In this document: positions 1 through 15,900 of the stretch, piece after piece | How positions within the stretch are numbered: position 1 is the stretch's first letter | Layout: every line of letters starts with the position of its first letter | Source of the DNA: Chionis minor | Lineage: Eukaryota > Chordata > Aves > Charadriiformes > Chionididae | Reading direction: 5' to 3' | DNA length: 64,000 bases | Assembly (NCBI GenBank): GCA_013398295.1 | Contig: VZSF01000997.1 | Location: 1-64,000, forward strand | Notes under the pieces: model-generated | What the model was told of the DNA's origin: nothing | What the model saw: the letters and a program-made list of their open reading frames with translations, nothing else | Databases searched by the model: none | Program-made: the position numbers and the translations under genes

Positions 1-319
1 CTCTCGACGCCCATCTTCCCTCCTTAGTCCTTTTCCCTTCACTTAAACACCAGTTTTTCCTCCTTGATCTTAGCCAAACCATTCCAGACAACTTTGTAAT
101 CTCCTCTTGTCCTCAACGGGATCTCCATGGGGTCTCAAGGACAAAGCTTTTCTTTTCCAACCAGCAAAACATCCCCTTTGGTCTGTAGTCCAGGATCCCC
201 CTCCTCCCTTCTCCTCCAACTCAATGTTTTCCCCCTCCAGAGGGGACCCGGAACAGGGCAGGTCCCTGCTCCTGCCCTGGGTGCAGGGAGTCCCCATCCA
301 CACTCTTTTCTCCTTGCAG

Positions 320-370
320 CTCCTTTCCACCAGCAGAGAATCCCAGAGTGCTGCCGGGCAAGAGCCAGAG
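320..370 (+). other. PHKG1: PHKG1 5' untranslated part of first coding exon
   Basis: A pyrimidine-rich acceptor (tctccttgcag) ends at 319, and 51 bases of leader precede the start codon at 371. The promoter and the first exon are therefore expected left of the window. Bases 1-319 look like intron or upstream DNA and hold no recognised coding exon. Confidence 0.6.
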
Positions 371-5251
<4,881 letters not shown>

Positions 5252-5293
5252 TCGCCCCTGCGTAAGCCGAGGAGTTTGCTCAGAGTTGAGGCG

Positions 5294-5299
5294 AGTAAA
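5294..5299 (+). terminator. PHKG1: Candidate PHKG1 poly(A) signal (AGTAAA variant)
   Basis: AGTAAA, a known weaker variant hexamer, lies 43 bases after the stop codon and is followed within about 20 bases by a GT/T-rich stretch (ctggtggtttgctttttc). No AATAAA is seen in the next few hundred bases; an ATTAAA at 6042-6047 is an alternative. The 5300-6128 interval shows no gene otherwise. Confidence 0.35.
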
Positions 5300-6128
5300 A
5301 TCTTTGAAAACCAACTGGTGGTTTGCTTTTTCTTAGAGATACAGCTGGCCTCGGGTCAGGTGCAGGTGCAAACGCAGCAGACGGCTGCGATTTGCCCCTG
5401 GGGTATGTCCTGCTGTAAGGGACAGGTTTGGAGACGCTGCCTCCAACGGAGCCGTAACCAGCTGCAGCTCCTGCTGTGCTCGGAGCAGCAGATCTGCTTG
5501 GGGAAGGCTCGGATCAGCTCAGCCCTGGAGCAGAACCCGCTTGGGGCAGTCGCAGGTGGAGAAGGGATGAGCAGTGCCCAGAGGGGTGTCCTCACCCACC
5601 CCCATGCTCAGGGCTTTGGTGGCAGAGCTTGTGTGTAGCTGGTTTGTAGCCCTTACGTCGGCTGAAACACCTGGGAGAGGCGGGGCACCGGTTTGTGTCC
5701 TCCACGCACTTAGAAATGAGCACACATCTATTTTTGCCACCGTCTAAGGGTCAATAACGGCACCTTGTTTCCCTTCTGGGAAGGCTCAGAGGCTGGTTTG
5801 AAGCTGGGACTTCCCAAGGAGATGGGGACCGATGTACGAGTCACCCTTCCAGGGATGTGTCCCCACCGCTCGCCCCAGCAGCCCCACGCTGGCAGTCACG
5901 GGGGGGCTGCGGGTGTTCGCTCGCTCCGGCTGGGGCTGGAGGTCCGAGCAGCTCTGGCCTGGTCCCACACATACGCACCCCCCTGCTTATTTAAAACAGA
6001 CACCAAAAAGAGAGCTGTAATATCTACTACTCCAAGAGGACATTAAAGACCACCCGCCCTGCCTGCCATTCCCAATCACCGCTCATGCCCAGACATCCCA
6101 GTGCAGAAAGGAGTTTTAGCTGAAAGTA

Positions 6129-6134
6129 TTTATT
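6129..6134 (-). terminator. SUMF2: SUMF2 poly(A) signal
   Basis: TTTATT on the plus strand reads AATAAA on the minus strand, about 100 bases past the SUMF2 stop codon. It gives a short 3' UTR and leaves under 1 kb between the convergent PHKG1 and SUMF2 3' ends. Confidence 0.7.
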
Positions 6135-6234
6135 TTTAATTTTTAAAACCATCTGGGTTTCATGAAAGTGACTGCTGGGGGGGTTACTGTTCGTCTCCAC
6201 AGGAGAAAATGCCTTCAGGTCTTCCCGAGTGACC

Positions 6235-9200
6235 TCAGAGCTCGGATTTGGTCTGGCTTTTCTTGGCCGGGATGTCAGCAGCACAGCGGAAGCTGAGGTT
6301 GTCGGAGGCCGAGTCCGGCGTGTTCCCCATTCTCACAGGGAAAAGAAACCCAAAGTTAGGGATCCTTCCTACTTGACGCTTACATCCTTTAATGTGACCC
6401 TCTATAACAGACTAAAAACATCTTCACTTCTTTGAATAACTTCAGGAAAAGCATTTTCATTCTAAATACTTGATGGAAAATACACGTGGCAGGGGGGTTG
6501 GAACGAGATGATCTTTCAGTTCCCTTCCAACCCAACCCTTCTATGGTTTCAGAAGCAATTAGGAAGGTACCTATAGCAGGGAAAGTTTTAGCTGTACTTG
6601 TAGTGTGTTTTCCTAACTGCTTCGCAGAAAAAGTGAGTAGCAGCAAACAAATATCTTTTAAAATAAACCCCCCTTCCGAATAAAACCAAGCCGGAAGAAA
6701 TCAGTGCCGAACAGCACCCGGGCATGGCCCAGACCTACCTGGTAGTGACATGAGCTTTATGATTTGCAGACCCATCTGCAGTGTCGATCCACGAGGCACC
6801 TCTCAGGACCTGCATTTTCTGAGCGCGCTGCCTCAATGAGAGCCCCGGGGTCAGGTATTCCGATGCTGTCCACTCCCAGGTGTTTCCCAGCAGGTCGTAG
6901 AGCCCTGAGAGACGGACAGTTTTGCATTGGGATTAGGAGAGCACATTTGCAAGGGCTGCAAAAGCACTTTGGTTTATGGGAGAGGGGTGCAACATTCAAA
7001 GCATCACTGCAAGAGTGTGGTTTGATGGTGAGACTGGGAACCAGGAGCTCTTTGCTGTATTTCAAACTGGCCCCAGTTTAGAACTGGACCTTTAATGCGT
7101 CTCATGGTTTCCCATCTGCATGAGGGCATGGCATCTGCTGCCCTCAAAACAACGTGCTCAGGATTTTCAGGGAAATGGCACTGAAGTCCAAAATAAGTGA
7201 CTGCTAATTAGAAGCAGGGGCTGGTTTGGTGCACGTCAGCCGGCATCACTAAGAACCACCAGTGCTTTTGGTGGCCTTGGTTATTCTATCAAGATGCTGA
7301 TGCGATGCCGTGTAGTGTCTGAAACTCTGCTGTAGCTGCAGGACTTTACAATTAGTGTTCATTTAGGAAGTTCATCCCCAAAACCAGGGCGGGGATGTCT
7401 GCTCCCTACCGTAGTTGTTCTGAGGAGGGAACGCTGCCACCGGAGAGACGCCGTGATAGCCGTCCTCAGCCGTGTCGACCCTCGGGAACTTGCCCTGTGG
7501 GAAGAAAGATGACTCGGAGCAAAGACCCACCGCGGAGACGACGCGAAGCCCCGCTTCGCGTTACACTTAAATAATGGAAATAACTCTCCATTGTCAATTA
7601 ACTCTACGCAGCATTTGTGACCAAGAGAGGAGATCTGAAGCTCTCCCAAGACAACTTCCTTTTCCAACAAGTTGATGTTTGTATTTTCGGTTACGTATGA
7701 ATTTTTGGAAGCACTGAAATCCCAGTTTCCCAGGGAAGCTGGGCTGAGGCTGCTCACTCCATGGCTATTTTGGATAATCCCTCAGGAGCTGAATGTTGGT
7801 ACGTTGCAGGTAAGCCTGCATCACTTCCCGGGACCAGGCAGCCTGCTTGGGCAGCCTCCCACGCTCTGTGGTCGAGTGAAACACCACCCTCAGGAGAGCT
7901 CAGAGCAGACGGGATGATTTTTAGGATCTTACCTGCCACAGATTTGTACGGTTCAGCTGAAACTTGTTTCCCCAGGGATACACCCTTTCTGCCAAGGAGG
8001 AAGAGACAGCCGTTACCCCTGTGCTGACCCAACCTTTGCATTTGCCTATTTTTAACCGGGGTTTTATGACCGTCCTTTTCCGCGCAGCTCAGGACACCAA
8101 GGGGGGTTACATGAACAGGGCTTGTCAGTCCAATCCCTACGGACACTGCCAAGGAGGCGAGGAGAGACAGGAATTGGCAACAGCTTCCCATTTACAAACC
8201 ATCGCTCGTGCCAGGGAGTCCCGCGCTCCCCGCAGCGATCCCAGCACCAATGTGGGAGGGCAGGGGGATCGCTTCTCACCCCAAACCCATGAAACGGTAT
8301 TTTTAGCTGGCAGAAGTGCTTTGTTTGGGGAGACACATTAAGACCATAGATAAGCCACTTCTTCTTTCTATACTATTATTATTAATCTGACTCCCAGGTC
8401 AAAAAGAGGTGGTTCAGCCCTTCAGATGAACCTCTGAAAACATCCCTGGATGGAGGTTTGGATCTGGTAGAACTACCATTACTCGATGCCTCGGTTTGGA
8501 AAAAGGTCAGAGCTGGTTGTACGTACGCTCCAGTCCTCCCCTGGCAGCGAATTCCCACTCCTCCTCTGCCGGGAGCCTCTTCCCTTTCCAGGCACAGAAT
8601 GCCTGCGCGTCATTCCAGCTCACGTGCAGCACCGGGTAATCCAGTCTGTCCTTTATGCTGGAGCCAGGACCTGAAGGCTGGGAAGAATTGCATCAGACAG
8701 ATTTTTATTGATTTTATACACCTTTCAATTAAAAAGAGACTAAAGGACAGAACAGGCCAAGGCAGGGAATGTGCAGCAACCAGAAATATTAATTTTTTTT
8801 CCCCAATTTTCACTCGACAAGGTTCAGCACACACTAACACATACACGCTCCCAGCATGGAGAGGACTCACCACACCTGATTTTTACCTACCTGTCGCCAA
8901 AAAGCCTTCTCGATGGGCAGCCACCAAGGGGCAGACTGGGAAAAGAAATGACACCGGATTAAAGCTGAACTGGCAACCCCCCCCCCCCCAACACTGTCCT
9001 ACAGCAGCTCATGTAAAGAAGAGCGCTTGTTAGTCTGGAAATGGTTAAATGCTGCGGTTTGAGCCGGGTTATCACAGCCGTTTTGATAGTGCTTTCCAAC
9101 GGAGCAGAGGCATTTGCTTTTAAAAGTGAAAATAGATCAAGCAGCCCACGCTGTTCAGTTTGTCTATTTTAAGATTTAGTTAGTAAAGTACTTTAAAAGG

Positions 9201-11169
9201 TGCCTTGCACTCTCCCAGTGCACTGGAGTATCGTGAGTCCAGCCCGACAGTGTTCAGAGAGGACGTTAACAGAGGAGCACCATAAATCAACCCAGGCTCA
9301 ACTGCGCTGTTAGTTTCAAAAGCAAAATGACCCAAGACTAAAGAAAAACCACCAAGAATGGCCCGGCTCTGCACTGGGAGGTACCTGCTACTCAGTGGAA
9401 AAGCAATACCGGCAAGGGTTTCCCCTCCTGGTTGTCTTTTTTTTTTTTTTCACTTAAAACAGAGAGGTCAGACAGGGATGTGATCAGAAAGACCATCTCC
9501 ACCATCATCACCGAAACTCACCCCCCATGGGATTTGGATTTACCTCCAGTTTTTGGGTGACTTTTTTTTTCAGCTCTTCAGGTACGAAATCCTCAAAGAC
9601 AAAGCTCCAGCCAAACACTTCTGCTTCTGTTTTGTATTTCTTTTCTCTAACAAACTCCCTGGCATAAACACAACACGCTCAGGCATCTGGGTAAGAGTCC
9701 TTCGCGAGCCGCGCCGCCAAATACAGTGATCTGCGCACGCAGCAAGTTCGTAACCAGTAACTGCCCAGCAGCACACCAGTAATGACAATTCCTGGAGCTT
9801 TGGCAATGGGGAAAAGAAATGACTGTTGGTGTGTGGAACTGTTGGCTCTTTTTCACCAGCGAGGGCTCAGCCGGGCAAATAAAGGCATTTTCCCCCAGCA
9901 CGTTTATGAGTGCTTTCTACAAGGGCTTCCGTAAAACCACGGAGTGCTCCCGTGGCCACAAAGGGAAATGGAACCTGCAGGGACCCGAAATCTGAAGAGG
10001 CACGGCCCCATTGGGAAGGAAAAGACACACACACACTAAAAAGCACATTTGTCAGGGGAAACAGGGGGGAAAGGGGAAAAAAAAAAGGGGAAGAGACAGG
10101 GAAAAAAGGGAGAGAGGAAAAGGGGGAGTGGAGGAAAAAGGGGGGGTGAANNNNNNNGGGGGGGGGGAAGGGGGGCGGAAGGAGAGAAGGGGAGGGAAGG
10201 GAAAGAGGAGGAGGAAAAAGGGGGGTAGTGGAAAAGAGGAGGGCAGAAAAGGGGAGACAAAAAAGGGAAAGGGGGGAAAAAGGGGGGGGAAAAAGGAAGC
10301 ATATTTGCAAATAAGACTAGTAAGATGCTTCCGTGTGCACTCGCAGAGGTGATTTATTACATTTTTTGTTGTAACGGAAGTGCTGGGAGTGTCCGAGTGT
10401 TGGTTTTCAGACCCCGGAAGCAGCCCTGGGACCCGGCACCCACAGCCGTGTGTGTGTGTGTGTGTGTCCCCGGGGCTGGGGGGTCCCAGCAGACCCAAAC
10501 CTCCGCTCTTACCTGAAATCCCTGTTTCTGACAGGATATTTGTCGATAGCAAACGGCTTCACCGTCACCTCCCTGACGGGCCCCTCTTCATTCCTCTTCT
10601 CCGGGGAACCTGATCCCATCTGAAATGTACCCCCCGGCAGCTGCACCATGCTTTCATCCTTTCCAAACACTAGAAGTGAAGAAATTCAGTGTGAGAACTT
10701 TCATTTTTAACCACGATCCCAAAGCACAGCACGATTTGCCCAAAACTCCCTCTATGCCCCGGAGGTAGGGTGCAATATAGCAAGTGACGATGACCAGCAT
10801 TCCTATAGGTCTGGTTTCGGTGTTGTTTTTTTTTTGGCTAACAAGCTTTAAATATTTTAAAAGTCACATTTTCAGCGTTTCTCTTGGAAAAGGAAAGGCT
10901 CCAGCCCGGCAAAAGCAGCTCCTTTCGACAAACGGTTGGCTGCCACGAGAAGAAAGGGAACGGAGGATTTTAAAATGACAGAATTCACGATTTTTTCCGG
11001 TTTCCCCACAAGGAGAGGCAAGGAAACGAGATCGCAGAAGGGTGGGTGAAAAGCGGCAGCCGGGGGGGCTTGCTGGGAGCAGGGGGGGCTCACCCGGTGG
11101 TGCCCGGCAGCCCAGCACCAGCAGCAGGGCCAGGGCCAGCCCCGTTGTCCCGGGAGCCATCCTGGCCAC
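6235..11169 (-). CDS. SUMF2: Sulfatase-modifying factor 2 (inactive FGE paralogue, ER lumen; 9 exons)
   Basis: Minus-strand exons: 11094-11169, 10513-10669, 9544-9658, 8887-8935, 8527-8670, 7933-7988, 7410-7494, 6739-6904, 6235-6331. They join to 945 nt, 314 aa. Exon 1 encodes a signal peptide ([10 protein letters not shown] then a Leu-rich core). The rest is one FGE-sulfatase domain with recognisable blocks ([55 protein letters not shown]). The C-terminus is KSEL, a KDEL-like ER-retrieval tail. The two active-site cysteines of SUMF1/FGE, expected between the RGASW block and the NTPDS block, are absent, as in mammalian SUMF2, which binds SUMF1 and does not generate formylglycine. The exon 4 donor was placed at 8886-8885 because only this keeps exon 5 in frame; the GT four bases earlier gives a stop in exon 5. 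Confidence 0.94.
6486..6548 (+). repeat. CR1 LINE 3'-end fragment
   Basis: A piece reading gtggcaggggggttggaac, then 'gatgatctttcagttcccttccaaccca' in part, then ttctatgg, matches the bird CR1 3' terminus in sense orientation. It is truncated and lies in the last SUMF2 intron. Confidence 0.8.
10040..10300 (+). repeat. Purine-only tract with assembly gap
   Basis: About 260 bases on the plus strand are almost purely A and G, with many G runs of four to nine. Seven N bases (10151-10157) mark an unresolved spot inside it. It lies in SUMF2 intron 2, where the transcript would carry a long pyrimidine tract. Open frames across it are low-complexity artefacts. Confidence 0.9.
10448..10467 (+). repeat. 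(GT)n microsatellite
   Basis: About ten GT units in SUMF2 intron 2, 45 bases from the exon 2 donor. Confidence 0.9.
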
Positions 11170-11300
11170 CGATGGGGAGAGGAACGGGAAGAGGAACGGG
11201 AAGCGCCGGCGGAACAGCAGGGTCTGACCCAGAAGTGTTTCCGGGCACTTCCCCCACGCGCGGCACCGCCCGCAGGAACTCCCGGGGGGGTGTGTTGGGG
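11165..11300 (-). promoter_or_regulatory. SUMF2: SUMF2 promoter region, GC-rich
   Basis: The DNA upstream of the SUMF2 start codon is GC-rich with several CpGs (cacgcgcggcaccgcccgc). It contains an ETS-like ttccggg and a GC box (ccgccc), but no TATA box. A doubled ggaacgggaa (about 11182-11203) sits close to the start. The exact transcription start cannot be read. Confidence 0.55.
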
Positions 11301-11382
11301 TCGCCGAGTTGGGTTTTGCTTTTTTTTAAGAAAAGGGGTAATATCATTGAGCAACCTGCTGTAGTCAGAGGTGTCCCTGCCC

Positions 11383-11453
11383 GTGGCAGGGGGGTTGGAA
11401 CTTGATGATCTTTAAGGTCCCTTCCAACTCTAACCGTTCTATGATTCTATGAT
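11383..11453 (+). repeat. CR1 LINE 3' end, sense orientation
   Basis: Contains ggcaggggggttggaac, gatgatctttaaggtccc, ttccaactctaacc and the diagnostic terminal ttctatgattctatgat. This is the standard 3' end of avian CR1, truncated at 5'. Confidence 0.9.
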
Positions 11454-11571
11454 CGTGACACAGCGGTGACGTGTAACGGCTGAAATGCCGCCCGCCAGCG
11501 GGGCCGGCAGCAAAGCCAGCGCCAGCCTCGCGCTTCAAGTGCAAAAGGCACTTTGTGGTTTGGTTTTGGAT

Positions 11572-11573
<2 letters not shown>

Positions 11574-11606
<33 letters not shown>
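11574..11606 (+). repeat. Poly-T run (about 33 bases)
   Basis: A homopolymer between two CR1 fragments in the SUMF2-CCT6A spacer. The exact length is likely uncertain in assembly. Confidence 0.9.
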
Positions 11607-11610
<4 letters not shown>

Positions 11611-11774
11611 TCATTCCGCCACCTCTGCCCAGGGAAGGCAACTCCTGTCTCTCAACATACAAACACTGGATTAGCGAAAATCATTTAAGGCTGTGGGAGC
11701 CTGTTCCCCTCCCGTAAATCCAACCACCTCTTCCAAGTCAGCTCCAGCTGAAGGTGCAGTTCTGCCCAGCGCTG

Positions 11775-12187
11775 CCATCATGGAACCCCCAGGTCGGAGG
11801 GGACCTCTGGAAATCACCTGGTCCAACCCCCTGCCAGAGCAGGGTCACCCAGAGCAGGTGGCACAGGATGGCGTCCAGGGGGGTTGGGAATGTCTCCAGA
11901 GTCGGAGACTCCACCACCTCTCTGGGCAGCCTGTGCCAGGGCTCTGCCACCCTCACAGGACAGAAGTTCCTCCTCATGTTCAGATGGAACTTCCTGTGTT
12001 CAAGTTTGTGCCCATTCCCTCTTGTCCCATCACTGGGCACCACTGGAAACAGACTGGTCCCATCCTCCTGGCACCCTCCCTTGCAGTATTGATCAGCATT
12101 GATGAGACCCCCCCCCTCAGTCTGCTCTTCTCCAGCCTACAGAGACCCAACTCCCCCAGCCTTTCCTCCCAAGAAAGATGTTCCAGT
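11775..12187 (-). repeat. CR1 LINE fragment, antisense to the neighbouring copy
   Basis: Reads on the plus strand as the usual complement of CR1: ggaccctctgg-like opening, 'ctggtccaaccccctgcc', 'ctctgggcagcctgtgccag', 'caccctcacagg', 'ttcctcctcatgttcag', 'ccctcttgtcc', 'tcttctccagcct'. About 410 bases long and diverged, with no intact reverse transcriptase frame. Confidence 0.9.
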
Positions 12188-12643
12188 CCCCTGATCCTTT
12201 ATCTATATATTACTAATTGTCCATAAATACTTTAACAGAGCAGGAACCATGTCCAAAATCTACCGTTGTGCTCTGGCCTCTCTTTCAACACACTTGTGAA
12301 GTCGACTCACTTTTGACCTGTAAACAAGTACAAAACAACGAAGCGACTGGCTTCGTTCAGCTTTACGATGAATTAACAAATTCCAGGTCTGACCCCACAC
12401 CCCTCCAGCAGCAGAGCCAAGAGTCATTTCACAGCCTTCCCCCCGAGAGCAGGACCACGCTGCCGTGGCAAGTATGGGAATCCATAACAAAGTTGGGCAG
12501 GCAGAGCTGGGAGCCAGCAAGAGCAGCTCAAGGCCTGCAGCCCAGCACTGCTGACAACGGCTGCAGGCAGAACGTTCAAAACCTCAGCCCAAGGAAGGCA
12601 AAATTTTAAATAACCCACACGCACGAAGCACAGAACATACCAG

Positions 12644-12649
12644 TTTATT
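12644..12649 (-). terminator. CCT6A: CCT6A poly(A) signal
   Basis: TTTATT on plus reads AATAAA on minus, 268 bases beyond the CCT6A stop. No splice signals are needed between stop and signal. Confidence 0.7.
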
Positions 12650-12916
12650 GGGTAAAAAGGAAAGCAACTTCAGTTGTACACTTCGGTGAAATTAAAAATA
12701 AATAACTGATTTTTAGAGCCAAATAGTCGAAGAGTTGCTAGGATTTTGAGCGGCCGTGTTTACCAAAGAGGGGCTGTTTGTTGCAGCAGAGTAATTTCTG
12801 TTGCTGGGAAAATCCACCGCGGCTAAGAAAAGCACTCTTTTGGGTGGATTTCTTAAAGGCATTCATTCCATGGGGCACTACCGGAGCTGACCACCGCCGA
12901 CAACAGCCGATCCAAC

Positions 12917-15900
12917 TCAGCCTTTAAGAGAGGACATTCCAGCGCGCATAATTTCATCCACCAAGAGAATGTTGCTGGCAATCACCGTGCTAGAAATATT
13001 AAATAGCTGTTGTTAGAATGTCAGTTTTGACACAGTTCATTTCTGCCTTTCCAGACAGCTTCCTCTAGGTGGGATCCCTCAATTCCCCACTACTCTATCC
13101 AATCAAACCACCAAACCCCCATTGCTGTATAACCTGAAAATACTGCAGTGTTTACCATGAATGAAGCAGCTGCTTTTTGACATTGTAATTATCCCAGATT
13201 CCAGCCGCCGCAGCTACCATCGGCTCACCTACAAAAGAAATCAAAGTCTTTAAAATAACCAGTTCATGTTAATTCAAAGCAAGACCTTCCGCTAACATCT
13301 GTTATTTTGCTACATCCAACACAGCGTTCCCTCCACAACAACCCTGACCAGAACGCATTTCAGTATCCAACACAGTGTTCCCGTGTGCTCCACTTCCACA
13401 ACAAACCCGACCCGGATAGATTCCAGCGCTCCAGCACCCCAAGACTGACTGCAGCAACAGAAGGCCCCAGGCATTCTGCACGGCTTTGATGAAAAAAGCT
13501 ACAGCTTTCTGCACTCGGAGCAACTTCATTCCTCACGGAGCTGAGCCACGACACTTTACTAGAGCATCATCCCATTATTTTAAGTTCTTACCAGTGTTCA
13601 GATCGACTCCAGTGAGTTGCCCTGATTCTGCATGCTCTGTCTGAACCTTCACCAGTGTTTCCTGGGGATCGTAACCCGAATTCTGAGCAAGAACCTTTGA
13701 GAAGACCAGAGAAATTATTTCATGTCGTTAACGAAAAGAGACCTCCAGCAGACCAAGCACCAGGTCTCAGCATGCTTTGAAGTCACTTTATTCAGGAGGT
13801 CTTTATACCTTAGGAATGATGAGCAGAGCATCAGCAAAAGCTTGAACTCCAAGCTGGGCTCTTCCTTTTACATTAGGTTTATGCTTAACGAGAGCATTCG
13901 CTACAGCCACCTCTAGTGCACCTGCTCCCGGGACCACACAGCCTGCAAGGGAAAACTCGACACTCAGACTTCACAACAAGCACCTATTCCCATGTGAATG
14001 GTTAAATTTTAGGTGTAGTTTGATCTCTTTCCTTGTACAGCTTGTACCTGGTTAGGTAAGTATTTACATAGTTACCAACCACTTGTAAAAGAGGAGTTGT
14101 AAGAACAGTAACTAAAAGCAACTTGCATTGAAATACGCTCAGCTTGGTGTCTGACTGCATCGGGTACAAAAGTCGATGCAAAATTTGCTAATTTTGAGGT
14201 GAATTTCAAGACAAGATCCTTAACATCACTGAACAGAGCGGACACTTACCATCCTCGATAGCGTTTTTAACGGCACGCAGACCATCTCTTACTGCATCCT
14301 TGATCTGTGTGAGTGTGTGCTTATTTGGTCCCCTGATCAACAGGGTAACGGAGCGGGGGTTGTCACACTTCTCAATGAAGGTGTATTTCTCTTCACCCTG
14401 TAAAACAGCGTTACGTATTCGTGTCATACATTTGCTAAATCAATGCATACACGTAATAAAAGTTGGCACCAAGCGAGACATATTCAACCTGCCTTCAGCT
14501 GAAAGGTCAGCTGTACTCACCAATGTATACTCATAGACAAGCCCTGCGTGTCCCAGGCAGTCGGGAGTGAGATCCTCCACGGAGTTCATTGCCGTTCCGC
14601 CACAGGCAAGGGTCAGTCTGAGGGAGAACATGCACAGCTTAGCACTTTGCTTTACATTAAACAAAATCCGAAATCACTAACGTAACAATAGTATCTCAGC
14701 ACGCAGAATGCCACACTTCCTAGGATTGGAACAGTTTGCTTGTGCTCACAAAAAGAGCTCTTCACAAAAGTAAGCCTGCAGAATGACGTTTCCTCTATAG
14801 GTGCCTACATTTGAAGCCTAACAGTAGCTCAAAATTCCTACATCGCTCCACGTGCTGAACCGACACTTCTATGGTTTGTACAAACTACCCTGACTCACAC
14901 CGATAAAAGCTGGATAGATTGAAGTGGACTTTTTTTTGTCCCTAAAGTCCCTAAAGGTGGATTCAGGCCAGACTTGACTCACTATTCAAAGTCTAGAAGA
15001 GCAAGTTATTTTATCCCCTCCACTCCCCCAGAACTGACCTTTCCATGTTCCTCCTTTTAGCTCTCCGCAAAGCAACTATTCCTTCTTTTGCAAGTGCATC
15101 CAAAGAAAAGGGGTCAATTCCCTAGAAAGAAAGCAAGTGGCCATCACCATAAAGAAAAAGATAAAACCACCCTCTCTCAGCCTGACACTAATGAGTAAGT
15201 TCTTCCTCAGGGCCCAAAAAAGACCTCAAGTAGCAACTGTATGCATATATTCAAAAGTACGCCAGCCTAGGGTCAGCTATTTTTGCCTGAAGAACCGAAC
15301 AAAATGAGTCAAACAGCACGTGGCTTGCCAAGAAAGACAATGTTTCAAATTAATTTTTCTCGTTAGTTACGCCCTTCATCTCACCTTCTGGTTGATGACA
15401 ACAAATCCTTTATCTGAATCGCCACAGACTCTTCTTTTCAAGTCTATGATTTTGTTCACTCTGTCTTCAATGAACTTTCTTTCTGCTTTCACTAGTTTCT
15501 CTCTCTCCTCAGCACTTTTATAGAAGAATCCAGAGCTCACCTCTCTGAAAGAGATAAAAAACCAAACTGAAAAAGCAGTAAGACAACTATCTTCTGTGCT
15601 GTAGAAATAAACTTAAGGGTAAGGAATCAATCCTTTCAGCCACATTCTTAAAAAAAAGAAGTGCACAACAAAACCAATCAAAACAAACAAGAACCCCGCA
15701 GCAAAGCAGCACACTCTTCCTGCACTCAAGTTCAGAGCTTTTCCACTTGAAACTGAGCGAACTCTAAAGTCTATTTAAATGTTTGCTCTAAAATATAAAA
15801 TTATGCCCAAGAGAGGAAGGACTTCCAGCCTTTCTTCAACCAAACAACAGAGTGAAAACCACTGTGAAGATCCACCTCTCAACGACATCTTCTCAGGCAC

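Noticed and set aside
8889..8890. SUMF2 exon 4 donor at the first GT after the conserved WRQ
   Set aside because: Using it puts a stop codon in exon 5; the GT four bases further restores the frame and the GPGS motif.
14136..14240. C/D snoRNA reading of the intron 10 element (GTGATGT and CTGA with CGCTC/GAGCG ends)
   Set aside because: The terminal stem overlaps the D box and lies too far from the C box, and the element starts almost at the splice donor.
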